The notes: generated by a model from the sequence alone, not told the origin. DNA of 64,000 bases from Streptomyces sp. NBC_00390 (GCF_036057275.1 NZ_CP107945.1:5828001-5892000); one strand, 5' to 3'; positions 52,025-60,776 are shown, counted from the stretch's first letter. Program-made: numbers and translations.

Positions 52025-53194
52025 TCAACGACGGCGGTCATTTACGGCCGGTGCCCGCCGCTTGAGCATGCGATCCAGGTGACTCACCGCCTCGCGCTGC
52101 GTGTCCTGCACAACGTGCGTATAGACGTTCATCGTCACGGCGATCTGGCTGTGTCCGAGGATCTCCATCACGACGCGAGGAGCCACGCCCGCAGCCGTCA
52201 GCAGCGTCGCGCAACCGTGCCGGGCATCGTGCAGCCGGATCACGCGCAGATCCGCTTTGTCAGCGACGCGGGTGAAGGAGCGATACAGGTTCCGCGGCTC
52301 GATCGCTCGGCCCGTGCGGGTCGTGAAGACGTAGCCGGTCTCCTCCCACCGGTCCCCGGCGCGCTTGCGCAGGGCAGCCTGTTGCATCCGCTGCCACCGC
52401 AGGGGAGCAATGCAGAGAGCGGGAAGCGGCAGGGTCTGCCGACGGCGGCGGCCCTTGGGGTCGTCCTCGTAGGCCTCACCGCGGACACGCTGTCGCTGCG
52501 TGCGTACCCGGATCTCGCGCTTGTCGAGATCGAGGTTTTCCCAGCGAAGGCCGACGATCTCACCGCGGCGGAACCCGAGCGCGATGGCGAGCACGAAGGC
52601 CGCATAGAGCGGGTCCTTGCGCGCTGCTGTCAGGAAGTCGAGCGTTTCGTCCAGAGACCACGGCGAGAGATCACGAGCTTCTGCCGTGGGCGGCTCAACC
52701 AGCGTCGCCACGTTTCGTATGACCAGCTCCTCCCGGCACGCGGCAGTGAGCGCCGTACGAAGCACGCGGTGAGATTCCTTCGCGGTCGCCGCGGTGGTCT
52801 TCTTCTCCAACTGGTTGAGGAAGCGCCGGACATCGGCGACGCTCAGCGATTCCAGCCGCTTGGACCCGAGCAGCGGCACCAGGTACAGCCGGACGTGAAC
52901 CTCGTACTTCGCATAGGTCGTGCGCTTGCGGCGCGGCTTGATGATGTTGTCGAGCCAGTACGGCAGCCACTCTGAGAGCTTGGCCGACCGGGTAGGCACG
53001 GGCACACCCTTGTCGACCTTGTCGAGGAGTTCACGGCGCTTGGCATCGCATTCGGCCCAGGTCTTGCCGTAGGCGAATTTCCGGGCGCGAGTGCCGTCCG
53101 GCTGAAGGACGTAGACGGCGGCCTGATAGCGGCCGTCCTTGCGCTTGGTGATGGTGCCCGCGCCATTGGGGTTGCGCCTGCGCTGGGAGGCCAT
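52025..53194 (-). CDS. Tyrosine recombinase (AICE integrase)
   Basis: 389 aa. N-terminal AP2-like arm-binding domain (GAGTITKRKDGRYQAAVYV), SAM-like core-binding domain (about residues 70-160), catalytic domain with Arg in LGFRRGEIVGLRW, His-x-x-Arg in LHDARHGCATL, His in LGHSQIAVTM and nucleophile Tyr in NVYTHV (about residue 360). It integrates and excises the element at the tRNA-Val 3' end. ATG 53194 shares a base with the xis stop (TGATG). Confidence 0.95.
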   Translation of the reverse strand: MASQRRRNPNGAGTITKRKDGRYQAAVYVLQPDGTRARKFAYGKTWAECDAKRRELLDKVDKGVPVPTRSAKLSEWLPYWLDNIIKPRRKRTTYAKYEVHVRLYLVPLLGSKRLESLSVADVRRFLNQLEKKTTAATAKESHRVLRTALTAACREELVIRNVATLVEPPTAEARDLSPWSLDETLDFLTAARKDPLYAAFVLAIALGFRRGEIVGLRWENLDLDKREIRVRTQRQRVRGEAYEDDPKGRRRRQTLPLPALCIAPLRWQRMQQAALRKRAGDRWEETGYVFTTRTGRAIEPRNLYRSFTRVADKADLRVIRLHDARHGCATLLTAAGVAPRVVMEILGHSQIAVTMNVYTHVVQDTQREAVSHLDRMLKRRAPAVNDRRR

Positions 53195-53382
53195 CAGGCA
53201 GCCTCCTCAATCCGGTGGCGGATGTAGTCCTGAACCGCGTTCTCAGGGATGCGGCGGCAGCGGCCCTCGGTGATCGAGACGAGACGCTTCGACCGGATCA
53301 GGTCGTAGACCTTGGAGCGCCCGAACTTAAGGCGCGCCATGACCTCAGGCACGGTCAGCAGTTGGGCGGGGGCCGTCGTCAT
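53194..53382 (-). CDS. Excisionase (helix-turn-helix, MerR-like Xis)
   Basis: 62 aa from ATG 53382. LTVPEVMARLKFGRSKVYDLIRSKRL is the winged helix-turn-helix of actinobacterial Xis proteins (quoted in part), and IPENAVQDYIRHRI the end. It bends DNA to favour excision. It overlaps the rep 3' end by 38 bp and int by one base, so rep-xis-int are translated together, as in pSAM2. Confidence 0.9.
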   Translation of the reverse strand: MTTAPAQLLTVPEVMARLKFGRSKVYDLIRSKRLVSITEGRCRRIPENAVQDYIRHRIEEAA

Positions 53383-54748
53383 GCTGAGCTCCTTCCAGGG
53401 CGCATTGGTCTTGCAGGGCTTCGCGTGCGGTTTCGCGGTTGATGCGGATGTCTTCGGCGATGGATGCGGCGAGGGCGGATTCGCCGGGTGTGTGTCCGTG
53501 GCCGGCGTAACGCCAGTCCGCGAGCACGAGCGTGGTCTCGGGCTCAGGCAGGCCGAGGGCTTGGCGTTGCTCGGCTGCGCGGTAGTCGGCGCGGACCTGT
53601 CGGCGCTCGGCGAAGGTGGAGGAGTAGCGGCGGGACTTGGTGAGGAAGTGGCCGCGGAAGCCGAGCATGTGAGCCCAGGCCCACAGCTTGCGGTCCGGGT
53701 AGAGGGGGTCGAGGTCCCAGCAGGCGCGGATGAGCCGGCGGGCATGGTCGGGCACGCGGTGCTGGTCGAGTTCGGCGAGTTCACCGACCCGTCGGTCGAG
53801 AGCGCCGGTGGACTCGGCTGCCTTGGTGGCGTACTTGGCGACGTAGGCGGCGACCTTCTGCTCGCTGATGTCGTCACCGTCGTCGAAGGCCTGGATGGGC
53901 TGGACGTCGAGCTTCTTGCCCCAGCACAGCGTGCGGGCGGGCTGTCCGTCGGCTGCGGGCACGGTCACCGTGGTGTACGGATGCTTCCTGGCTGCGCGGA
54001 TCGCGTTGGTGAGCAGGTCGAGGGTGGCCCACGCCGGGGGCGTGCTGTCGGGCCCGTCCGGTCCGTCGATGCGGATGACGGCGTGGAAGTGGATCGCTCC
54101 GCGCTTTTGGAACTCGGCGACCTTGTTGAAGGACAGCCGGGCCGCTTCCTTGAATGCCTTCTGTGTGAGTCCGGCCGCAGCGGCGAGTTCGCGGCGGAGC
54201 CGGTTGACGAACCGGTGCCACAGCTCGCCTGCGTGGTTGTTGAACAGCACCGCGCCCGCGTAGTCGTACGTGCTCGGGTCGAGGGCGGTGCCGAGGGCGG
54301 GATCGTCCTCGGTGTGGCGGGTGCCGCAGCGGCAGCGGCCGGTGTCGGGGACGTTGTGCACGCGGCCGAAGGACGGAGCAGTCAGGGTGGTGAAGACGCG
54401 GGGGCGTTCGCGTACGGCAGCCGGGATGTGCATGGCGTCGTCACCGGACAGGCCCGCGCGGACGAGGCGGTACGCATCTCCGGCGTACAGGTAGGCGCAG
54501 GGCTGGCAGCGCGAAGCGCGGCGGTTGCCGCAGGCGATGCGCAGCCGGCCGCCAGGCTCATCCTGCGTCGAGTAGGTGTGCAGGACCTGCCCGGTGGTCT
54601 TGTCGCGGGTCAGGCTCCAGCCGGTGAGGTGGATGGGCTGGGAACAACCGCCGGTCTTGCGGATCTGGTCCTGCCAGCGGTCGAAGTCGGGGGCCGAAGC
54701 CACCCTGAGCAGGTCGCCCAGGGTGGTCGGATCGAGCGTGTCAGCCAC
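53345..54748 (-). CDS. Rolling-circle replication initiator (RepSA-like)
   Basis: 467 aa from GTG 54748 with GGAGG 11 nt upstream. Cys-rich N-terminus (RIACGNRRASRCQPC; CRCGTRH). HUH motif in GAIHFHAVIRIDGP (about residue 236), and AAYVAKYATKAAES (about 325) probably holds the nicking Tyr. These match RepSA-type initiators that replicate the excised circle. It follows the ASCH gene with an 8-bp overlap. In pSAM2 the corresponding rep operon is switched on by Pra and blocked by KorSA. Confidence 0.9.
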   Translation of the reverse strand: MADTLDPTTLGDLLRVASAPDFDRWQDQIRKTGGCSQPIHLTGWSLTRDKTTGQVLHTYSTQDEPGGRLRIACGNRRASRCQPCAYLYAGDAYRLVRAGLSGDDAMHIPAAVRERPRVFTTLTAPSFGRVHNVPDTGRCRCGTRHTEDDPALGTALDPSTYDYAGAVLFNNHAGELWHRFVNRLRRELAAAAGLTQKAFKEAARLSFNKVAEFQKRGAIHFHAVIRIDGPDGPDSTPPAWATLDLLTNAIRAARKHPYTTVTVPAADGQPARTLCWGKKLDVQPIQAFDDGDDISEQKVAAYVAKYATKAAESTGALDRRVGELAELDQHRVPDHARRLIRACWDLDPLYPDRKLWAWAHMLGFRGHFLTKSRRYSSTFAERRQVRADYRAAEQRQALGLPEPETTLVLADWRYAGHGHTPGESALAASIAEDIRINRETAREALQDQCALEGAQHDDGPRPTADRA

Positions 54749-55184
54749 GGGCCGCCTCCAGCGCGTCAGCGAGGAGCGGGGTGGCGAGCAGCCCGGCGGG
54801 CGGGGTCCAGAGACCGCGTGCGCCGGGCCAGGGCAGCGGCTCGGCGAGCGGGACGACGCTGGACAGTCGCCAGTGCCAGGGGCTGCGGCCGGACCACAGA
54901 GTGCAGTAGCCGTCATCGGCATGGCAGCCATCCAGCACAGCCACGGCGACGACCGCGCCCCGAGGGAACGGGCGACGCAGGAACGGCCGGGCCAGCGGCG
55001 CGTCATGAGCGCTCGGGTCGAGAGAGCGTCCCGCATGGATGAGGACCAGGCCCCGGTGATCGGTCGGCCAGGTGCGGTTCTCGATCCGCTTGGTGCCGTA
55101 GGCGATGGCGCTCGCCCAGGGCTGCCAGACGGTCAGCGCCAGGACCGGGGCGGCGTCGAGTTCGATGGCGGGGGGCTGGGGCAT
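54741..55184 (-). CDS. ASCH-domain protein
   Basis: 147 aa from ATG 55184, whose A is the last base of the methyltransferase stop (TGATG). LALTVWQPWASAIAYGTKRIENRTW is the ASCH signature (quoted in part), followed by HRGLVLIHAGRS and AVVAVAVLDGCHADD. ASCH/PUA-like domains bind RNA or modified bases, and some are nucleases or amidohydrolases on modified cytidine. Tight overlap with a cytosine methyltransferase suggests a link to modified DNA; that is inference. Confidence 0.8.
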   Translation of the reverse strand: MPQPPAIELDAAPVLALTVWQPWASAIAYGTKRIENRTWPTDHRGLVLIHAGRSLDPSAHDAPLARPFLRRPFPRGAVVAVAVLDGCHADDGYCTLWSGRSPWHWRLSSVVPLAEPLPWPGARGLWTPPAGLLATPLLADALEAARG

Positions 55185-56695
55185 CAGAGCACCTCCAGCA
55201 GGGCGGAGGCGATCCATTGGGCGACGTTGGCGGGTACGGCGTTTCCGGCCTGCTTGGTCTGCTCTCCTCCGTGGCCCAGGACGGTGTAGTCGTCGGTGAA
55301 GCGCTGGGCGCGCAGGTGTTCGCGGGCGGACAGCATGCGGAAGTAGCAGTCCTGCGGATCGATCTGTTCGGGGGTGCTGTCGGTGCCGAGGACTAAGCCG
55401 GCTGACTCGCGGGTGGCGATGGTGTGCAGCGGCGTCCCGGTGGTGGTCGGCCCGCCCCTGCGGTAGGGGATGACCAGGCCGTGGTGGTTGCCTCCGGCGG
55501 TGATCGCGGCCAGCGGATCGTTGACTCCTCGGGTGGTGGAGCCGCCGCCGCGGTGCTCGGTGATGAACGGAGCGGGCAGCAGCAGGGCTTCGCTCTCGCG
55601 GGTGGTGCGGGTGCGCATGGGCACGGTGACCGGGGCGGCGTCGGTGTTCCAGCTGCCACCGACCGGGACCAGCAGCGGCGGGATGGCGATCCCGTCCCCG
55701 ATCCGTACCGTGCGGGTGGGCAAAGGAGCGGCCGATGCGGGGAACGCGCGGCCGTCGCCCTGGTCACCATGGTTGACGGTGACCACGGACGGAACCCGGT
55801 GCTTCTCCAGCCCGAGCCGGATCTTGCGAAGGGTGGATAAGGCGAGGGGCTTCATGCCCTTGGTGGGCCGGTCGCCGATGCGGATACCGGGGTCTGACCA
55901 GTTGATCGCACCCGCTGCGGGCCGCACGTACGGTTCGACGATCCGGTGACGGCAGCCGGCGTTGGGGCAGCGGAAGTCGTACTGCTGCCGGTACTTGCCG
56001 ATCTTCCGCCCGTTGCGCCAGGACTGAACGGCCAACACGTCCTGTTCGCAGACCGGACACCAGGCGGGCGGGCGGACATCGAGGTTCGGTGCCCGCAGCT
56101 TGCGGCGGGTGAAGACGATGAAGATGCGGTCCCGCCACTGCGGGGCGTGCGGGTTGTCGTCCGCGCCGATGTGGGCGGCGGTGACCGACACGATCTGGTG
56201 GCGGAAGCCGAGGATCTCCCAGGCGTGCAGCCACCAGGTGAACAGTGGCCATGCGGTGGCGAAGCGGGGGACGTTCTCACACACCACGGCGTCGAAGTCG
56301 TGGACTTCGGCGGCGCGCAGGATGTCGTAGGCGGTGGCCCTGGTGCGTTCCCACGCGGCGTCGTGGATCGGGCCTTCTTCCAGGAGATCCAGTTGGCCGG
56401 GGGTGGGTGGGGGCTTGGGGCGGCTGATGCCGTCGGCGGGGCTGCCCTCGGTGCAGATCGGGGAGCCGACCAGGACGCGGGCCTTGGGCAGACGCCGCAT
56501 GTCGTAGTGGTCGAGATCCACGCACAGGTGTTCAGCCTCGGGGAAGTTGGCCGCGTGGGTCTCGACCGCGCGGGCCCAGTGGTTGGCACCCAGCACCACA
56601 TCGAACCCGGCACGGCGGAACCCGTCCGAATCCCCGCCAGCGCCGCAGAACAGATGAATGGAAGTGGCGCGGGAAGTGGCGGATCGGCGCATCAT
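55184..56695 (-). CDS. C5-cytosine DNA methyltransferase with Cys-cluster insert
   Basis: 503 aa. Motif I HLFCGAGGDSDGFRRAGF (residues 14-31); motif IV GSPICTEGSP with catalytic Cys (PIC instead of PPC); motif VI CENVPRF; motif VIII QWRDRIFIVF; motif X QAGNAVPANV. Between VIII and the target-recognition region lies CPVCEQDV with CPNAGCRHR, a probable zinc ribbon. It should methylate C5 of cytosine in a specific site. No restriction endonuclease is visible nearby, so it may protect the element against host restriction. ATGATG overlap with the upstream zinc protein. Confidence 0.88.
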   Translation of the reverse strand: MMRRSATSRATSIHLFCGAGGDSDGFRRAGFDVVLGANHWARAVETHAANFPEAEHLCVDLDHYDMRRLPKARVLVGSPICTEGSPADGISRPKPPPTPGQLDLLEEGPIHDAAWERTRATAYDILRAAEVHDFDAVVCENVPRFATAWPLFTWWLHAWEILGFRHQIVSVTAAHIGADDNPHAPQWRDRIFIVFTRRKLRAPNLDVRPPAWCPVCEQDVLAVQSWRNGRKIGKYRQQYDFRCPNAGCRHRIVEPYVRPAAGAINWSDPGIRIGDRPTKGMKPLALSTLRKIRLGLEKHRVPSVVTVNHGDQGDGRAFPASAAPLPTRTVRIGDGIAIPPLLVPVGGSWNTDAAPVTVPMRTRTTRESEALLLPAPFITEHRGGGSTTRGVNDPLAAITAGGNHHGLVIPYRRGGPTTTGTPLHTIATRESAGLVLGTDSTPEQIDPQDCYFRMLSAREHLRAQRFTDDYTVLGHGGEQTKQAGNAVPANVAQWIASALLEVL

Positions 56696-56925
56696 CGGCC
56701 TGCCTCCCGCCCGGAGGAGGTCACACCGAGCCGGCCGACAGCCGGGCGGCGCGTGGTGACGAGCCAGAGCGGTGCGGTGCCGGTGCCGTGGCAGGCCGGG
56801 CAGTGCGCGGTGATGGTGCGCAGGTGTCCGGCGCGGTCGCGGCCGCCGAGGGTAACGGCGACGGACGAGAAGCCGTCGCAGTTCGGGCAGATCCGATCGG
56901 TCGCCGCGGGGCGGTCGGGCATCAT
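56692..56925 (-). CDS. Small zinc-finger protein of the AICE
   Basis: 77 aa from ATG 56925 with GGAAGGAAG upstream. CPNCDGF and CPACHGTG form a four-Cys zinc ribbon resembling DnaJ-like Cys repeats; the C-terminus is basic (TTRRPAVGRLG). Function unknown, but similar small Cys proteins recur in Streptomyces conjugative elements. Its end overlaps the methyltransferase start. Confidence 0.7.
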   Translation of the reverse strand: MMPDRPAATDRICPNCDGFSSVAVTLGGRDRAGHLRTITAHCPACHGTGTAPLWLVTTRRPAVGRLGVTSSGREAGR

Positions 56926-57013
56926 GGAACTTCCTTCCGGTTTGAGTGAGCGGATAGGGGTCGGTCCCTCCGGACGGCGGATACTTGGCGGTAGAGGCCG
57001 CCCGGAGGGCCGG

Positions 57014-57325
57014 TCACTTTTGTGGCTTCTTTTTGGGGGCTTTGACGGCGAGGGTGATGAGCCCTCCGCCGCCGATCAGCGTCGGAACGGCTGCCTTGAT
57101 CGCTGCCGCTGTGGTGGCGGCGACTTGGACCAGGGACAGCACGGCCACGGTGGTGAGGTAGACCAAGCCGCAGACGCCGACCGTGGCGACCAGGACCAGG
57201 ACCACTGGGCCGGTCCATGAGCGGGGCGTGGTGTGGACGATGACCACGGAGCGGGGGTCGGTGCCCGGGGGAATCAGGTCGGCCGGGACGTGTCCGGCGC
57301 GGAGCTGTGCATCGGGGCGTATCAC
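57014..57325 (-). CDS. Small AICE membrane protein
   Basis: 103 aa from GTG 57325 with AAGGGAG upstream. Two hydrophobic segments (about residues 41-68 and 75-95), basic ending KKKPQK. Likely a spread (Spd) type protein that helps plasmid spread within the mycelium, judged only from size, topology and position before the tra gene. Confidence 0.65.
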   Translation of the reverse strand: MIRPDAQLRAGHVPADLIPPGTDPRSVVIVHTTPRSWTGPVVLVLVATVGVCGLVYLTTVAVLSLVQVAATTAAAIKAAVPTLIGGGGLITLAVKAPKKKPQK

Positions 57326-57349
57326 GGTGGTTCTCCCTTCCGGATCAGG

Positions 57350-57544
57350 TCACTTGCCGGTTTCGTTGACGACGTCGACACCGGCCTTGGTGCCGGACTC
57401 GATCGCCGGGGCCAGGAACGTGTCGGCGAGGAGGAAGCCGCCGAGGAGCAGCACGACGATCAGCCAGGTCGGCGGGCGCATCAGGCGGATTCCGAAGTAG
57501 CCGAAGATGGCGATCACGGCGATCAGCGGCAGTTCGACGTTCAC
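57350..57544 (-). CDS. Very small AICE membrane protein
   Basis: 64 aa from GTG 57544. Two hydrophobic helices (about residues 4-21 and 26-46). I do not recognise a family. It starts 6 bp after the DUF2637 gene, so cotranscription is likely; a role in intramycelial spread is possible. Confidence 0.6.
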   Translation of the reverse strand: MNVELPLIAVIAIFGYFGIRLMRPPTWLIVVLLLGGFLLADTFLAPAIESGTKAGVDVVNETGK

Positions 57545-57550
57545 AGCCGG

Positions 57551-58207
57551 TCAGTCCTTTCCGGTGAGCTGGAGGGCGAGGGCATCGGCCATCGGGCCGG
57601 GCACACCAAGACGGGCGCGCAGGGTGTCGGCGTCGATCGGAGCGCCGGTGGCAGTGCGGTGCGCGTCGGCGACCGTCCGCGCGTGCTCGACGAGAGCGGC
57701 AGGCACCGGGGCGGCGGGCGGCAGCTCCGGAACCGGATGAGCGACAGGTTCGGGCTCGGGTGCCTCGACCGGGGCGGGTGCGTCGCGGGTGAGCGCGACA
57801 TCCGCAGCCGGTTCAGCAACCGGGGCTTTGTCGGTTGCGGGGGTGTGGACGAGGAGCGTGCCGCCGAGGAACGCGAGCGCGGGCCAGCCGGCCACCAGAA
57901 TCCGCAGCCAGGCGGGCACGGCGTTCAGATCGAGGAGTCCCGCGGTGGCGACGTTCGCGCCGAGCGATGCGGTAAGCGCGACGGCAAACCAAGTCCACGC
58001 CGCACGCGCGGGCTCACCGGCAGCCCGGAGGATCCGCAGCCGTCGCCAGGCAGCGACCAGCAGCAGGTCCACGGAGACCGGGTAGGCCCAGGCCTTCCAG
58101 CCGTCCTGCCCGGCGGCGACGGCGATGTCGTGCAAGTGGGCGAAGGACAGCGCACCGGCGATCACGGCTTGCACCAGCACGGCATCCATGCGGATCGATC
58201 GGGCCAC
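57551..58207 (-). CDS. DUF2637 membrane protein (SpdB-like)
   Basis: 218 aa. Four hydrophobic helices in residues 8-115 (VLVQAVIAGALSFAH, WAYPVSVDLLLVAAW, FAVALTASLGANVA, LVAGWPALAFLGG) are the DUF2637 pattern of Streptomyces Spd/Tra-associated proteins. Residues 125-170 are Ala/Pro/Glu-rich. The last 45 residues look like a small helical DNA-binding type end (IDADTLRARLGVPG). Probably supports intramycelial transfer with the translocase. Confidence 0.8.
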   Translation of the reverse strand: MARSIRMDAVLVQAVIAGALSFAHLHDIAVAAGQDGWKAWAYPVSVDLLLVAAWRRLRILRAAGEPARAAWTWFAVALTASLGANVATAGLLDLNAVPAWLRILVAGWPALAFLGGTLLVHTPATDKAPVAEPAADVALTRDAPAPVEAPEPEPVAHPVPELPPAAPVPAALVEHARTVADAHRTATGAPIDADTLRARLGVPGPMADALALQLTGKD

Positions 58208-58282
58208 GCGTCTTCACCTCCTTGAGAGTTGGGCCGGGGCCGGGCGGGGCTCATGAGTCCTGCCGCCCGGCACCCAGCGGGA

Positions 58283-58468
58283 TCAGTCGGTCGGGGCTTG
58301 GCCGGTGCCGAAGCAGGTCAGGCACAGGGCTTCCTGCCGGTCCGAGCTCTCGCGCTTGCTGCGGGCGCCGACCTTGAAGGACTCGGAGACCTGACCGGTC
58401 TGGCAGTCCGGACACGGCGTGCTCTTGCTCTTGGCCGGGCGGCGGGCGGTGCGTTTGGGTGCCGTCAC
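58283..58468 (-). CDS. Small zinc-binding protein of the AICE
   Basis: 61 aa from GTG 58468 with AAAGGAG upstream. CPDCQTG and CLTCFGTG give a four-Cys zinc ribbon; the N-terminus is Lys/Arg-rich. No known function. It lies between the translocase and DUF2637 genes on the same strand. Confidence 0.62.
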   Translation of the reverse strand: MTAPKRTARRPAKSKSTPCPDCQTGQVSESFKVGARSKRESSDRQEALCLTCFGTGQAPTD

Positions 58469-58543
58469 GGGCTTCTCCTTTCGGGCATGGCGGGGGTAGG
58501 GACCTGGCGTGAGACGGTCACGCCGACCGGAGTGGACGAGGAA

Positions 58544-59896
58544 TTACGAGGTGCTGGGGGCACCCATGGGCACGGTCACCGGTACCGGGGCCTCGGTGCG
58601 CGGGCGGAACGGGTCCAGGGCCGGGATGTGCGGGGTGAGGTGCCCGAACTTGTGGCACACCGCGGCGACTTGACCCAGTGACGTCTTCGGAGTGCGGATG
58701 CGCGACCAGCCACCCGAGGAGTCGCCCGCGATGGCGGTACCGGCCCGCTCGTGAGCGATGCTGGTCGCGGCGAACACGGCCAGTTCACTGACGTCGCCCA
58801 GGCCCATGTCGGCGGTCTGCTTGTCGTTGCAGCGATGGACCACGCGGCCGGTGAGCTGGGCACGCAGGGCCGTTGCGCCCTTGCCGAGTTCTGAGCCGAA
58901 GCGCTGCCCGCACACCTCCAGGTAGATGCCGACCGCGCGGGCCAGCTGCGCGAGACGGACCAGCTGGGTGACCATGCGGTCCCGGCGTGCCGTGTCTGCC
59001 TTGGAGGTGATGAGGAACAGTTCGGCGATCTCATCGATCAGCACCACGATGGGAACGGGGCGGAGCTTCTTCGGCAGGCCCCAGATGTCGGAGGTGATGT
59101 CCTCCAGCGGTGTGCCCGGGGCGATGCCCTGGTGCAGGCACAGCAGGTCGAACCGCTCTTCCATCTCCTCCACGAGCGCATCGAGCAGCGCGTCCGCCTG
59201 ATCCGGCGTGATGGCCAGGGCCGACAGGCGCGGGGAGAAGGCGGTCTGTTCCACGCCGCGCTTGCAGTCGATGCCCACCAGGGCGACTTCCAGCGGCGCG
59301 AGGGCTTGGATCAGGCAGCGCTGGTACATCGACTTGCCCGACTTGTTCGCACCCAGCGTGAGTGCGTGCGGGATGTCCTGGTAGTCGCGGACGAACGGCC
59401 GGCCGTCCTCCCGCAGGGCGACCGTGACGGACAGCGGCCCAGTGGGCAGGCGGCGCGGCATCCGCACGTGGTCGAGGATGTCGAAGCCGGTCATGCGCAA
59501 GTCGACCACACCCGGCTTGATCTCCGCGACGTGCACCGAATAGACGGCCCACGCGTGCCGCAGCCGTTCGGCCGACTTGACCACGTCTTCCGGAGCCAGT
59601 CCCGCAGCCAGCCGCAGCCGAATCACTAGACCGGTGCGGGTCGGCCGGATGCCGCGCAGCTTCGGCACACCGGGGCGGGCCTGCTGCTCACCGGCGGACA
59701 GCTTCTTGGCGAAGACCTTCCACCACGGCGGGGCGACCGTCAGCTCACAGGCTTCCATCGTCGGACGGTAGGAGGAGAGAATCCGGTACAGCGCGGCCGG
59801 AAGACCGAACAGCACCCAGTACACGGCCGGGGCCTTGACCCGAACGATCAGCGCGAAGACCACTAACGCGCCTATACACAGCAGCAGTTCCGTCAC
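58544..59896 (-). CDS. FtsK/SpoIIIE-like conjugative DNA translocase (TraB/TraSA type)
   Basis: 450 aa from GTG 59896. Two N-terminal membrane helices (residues 3-20 and 25-42). ATPase domain with Walker A GANKSGKSM (about residue 195) and Walker B VPIVVLIDEIAEL (about 290). AQLTGRVVHRCNDKQTADMGL fits the sensor region (in part). Streptomyces TraB moves double-stranded DNA between hyphae as a hexamer and needs only this one protein plus a clt site. It starts 5 bp after the preceding small gene. Confidence 0.9.
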   Translation of the reverse strand: MTELLLCIGALVVFALIVRVKAPAVYWVLFGLPAALYRILSSYRPTMEACELTVAPPWWKVFAKKLSAGEQQARPGVPKLRGIRPTRTGLVIRLRLAAGLAPEDVVKSAERLRHAWAVYSVHVAEIKPGVVDLRMTGFDILDHVRMPRRLPTGPLSVTVALREDGRPFVRDYQDIPHALTLGANKSGKSMYQRCLIQALAPLEVALVGIDCKRGVEQTAFSPRLSALAITPDQADALLDALVEEMEERFDLLCLHQGIAPGTPLEDITSDIWGLPKKLRPVPIVVLIDEIAELFLITSKADTARRDRMVTQLVRLAQLARAVGIYLEVCGQRFGSELGKGATALRAQLTGRVVHRCNDKQTADMGLGDVSELAVFAATSIAHERAGTAIAGDSSGGWSRIRTPKTSLGQVAAVCHKFGHLTPHIPALDPFRPRTEAPVPVTVPMGAPSTS

Positions 59897-59901
59897 GGCG
59901 A

Positions 59902-60243
59902 TCAGCCCTTGCCGTTCTCAGCCGGGGCCTGCGCGGCCATCACCGCGGTTGCCTTGAAGCTGATGCCGTGCCCGAAGTCGTTCTCCCACGGGGTGGCCAC
60001 CAGGCCCGGCAAAGCCACCGCCATACCGGGGACCAGGTCCGGCTGCACACCATCCTCGGTCACCACGACGGTCACCGCGTCCGGCCGGCCATCCACGACC
60101 ACGGCCACGTTCACGTTGAACTGCACCTTGCCCGACTGCTTGTCGACCGCGACCTCACCGGTCTCCCGGTTCTTGACCTTCTTCTCCGGAGCCTGGATGA
60201 GCATCAGCGTCATGACTTCGGTTTTCAGAGGCATCCTGCGCAT
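59902..60243 (-). CDS. Conserved small protein upstream of the translocase (unknown)
   Basis: 113 aa from ATG 60243 with AAGGGAG upstream. Beta-rich: VQFNVNVAVVVDGRPDAVTVVV, then GMAVALPGLVATPWEN. The pattern resembles the single-stranded-DNA-binding-like small proteins seen in AICEs, but I cannot confirm the family. It should be in the tra operon controlled by the KorSA-type repressor. Confidence 0.65.
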   Translation of the reverse strand: MRRMPLKTEVMTLMLIQAPEKKVKNRETGEVAVDKQSGKVQFNVNVAVVVDGRPDAVTVVVTEDGVQPDLVPGMAVALPGLVATPWENDFGHGISFKATAVMAAQAPAENGKG

Positions 60244-60324
60244 GATGGAACTCCCTTTCAGGGGATTGGGAGGGCGGCGAACTACTTGGCGGTTGGGCGT
60301 CGCCCTCCGGCTTGGGTGAACCTC

Positions 60325-60413
60325 TCTAGGTTCCCTATGCTTACCTAGATTAGTGTAGAGAAGTGAGAACGCAAGGCCTTGGGGAAGATTTCTTTAGGTC
60401 ACTTAGGTAACCT
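60325..60413. promoter_or_regulatory. KorSA-type operator boxes between tra and the GntR gene
   Basis: TCTAGGT-N11-ACCTAGA (60325-60331/60343-60349) is a 7-bp-arm inverted repeat. A further AGGT is at 60396-60399 and a palindrome AGGTAACCT at 60405-60413. TAACCT (60408-60413) also serves as a -10 6 nt before GTG 60420. Confidence 0.6.
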
Positions 60414-60419
60414 GGGCAG

Positions 60420-60776
60420 GTGACTGTTAGCCCAGACGACCCCCGGAGCGCATACGTCCAGATCGCCGACGACCTCCGCCGGAAGATCGCCACGGGCGCA
60501 CTAAAGGCTGGGCAGAGGCTCGAAGGCAATGCCAAGATGGCCGAGGCCTACGGCGTTGTCTCAATGACGGTCCGGCACGCTCTCGACATTCTGCGAGACG
60601 AGGGATTGATCGTCAGCCAGCAGGGGCGTGGAACGTTCGTTGCGAGTGATCCGCCCGAGGGAGATTCTGAGCAAGACGGGCAGTTGATCGCTGAGCTTGC
60701 TGAGATCAAGACCGCTCTGGGTGTCATCAACTCGCGGCTCGATCGCCTCGAAGGTCAGCTCCACGAGCGTTCCTGA
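60420..60776 (+). CDS. GntR family regulator (KorSA-like)
   Basis: 118 aa from GTG 60420, leaderless by promoter spacing. N-terminal winged HTH (AYVQIADDLRRKIATGALKAGQRL, then SMTVRHALDILRDEGLIVSQQGRGTFV). It lacks the big effector domain of HutC-type GntR proteins; instead residues 85-118 form a short coiled coil (ELAEIKTALGVINSRLDRLE). KorSA-type proteins repress pra, tra and themselves, keeping the element silent. Divergent from the tra operon with AGGT boxes between. Confidence 0.87.
   Translation: MTVSPDDPRSAYVQIADDLRRKIATGALKAGQRLEGNAKMAEAYGVVSMTVRHALDILRDEGLIVSQQGRGTFVASDPPEGDSEQDGQLIAELAEIKTALGVINSRLDRLEGQLHERS

Noticed and set aside
55184..56695. Complete restriction-modification system
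   Set aside because: No endonuclease is encoded between 52 and 62 kb; the methyltransferase appears to be solitary.
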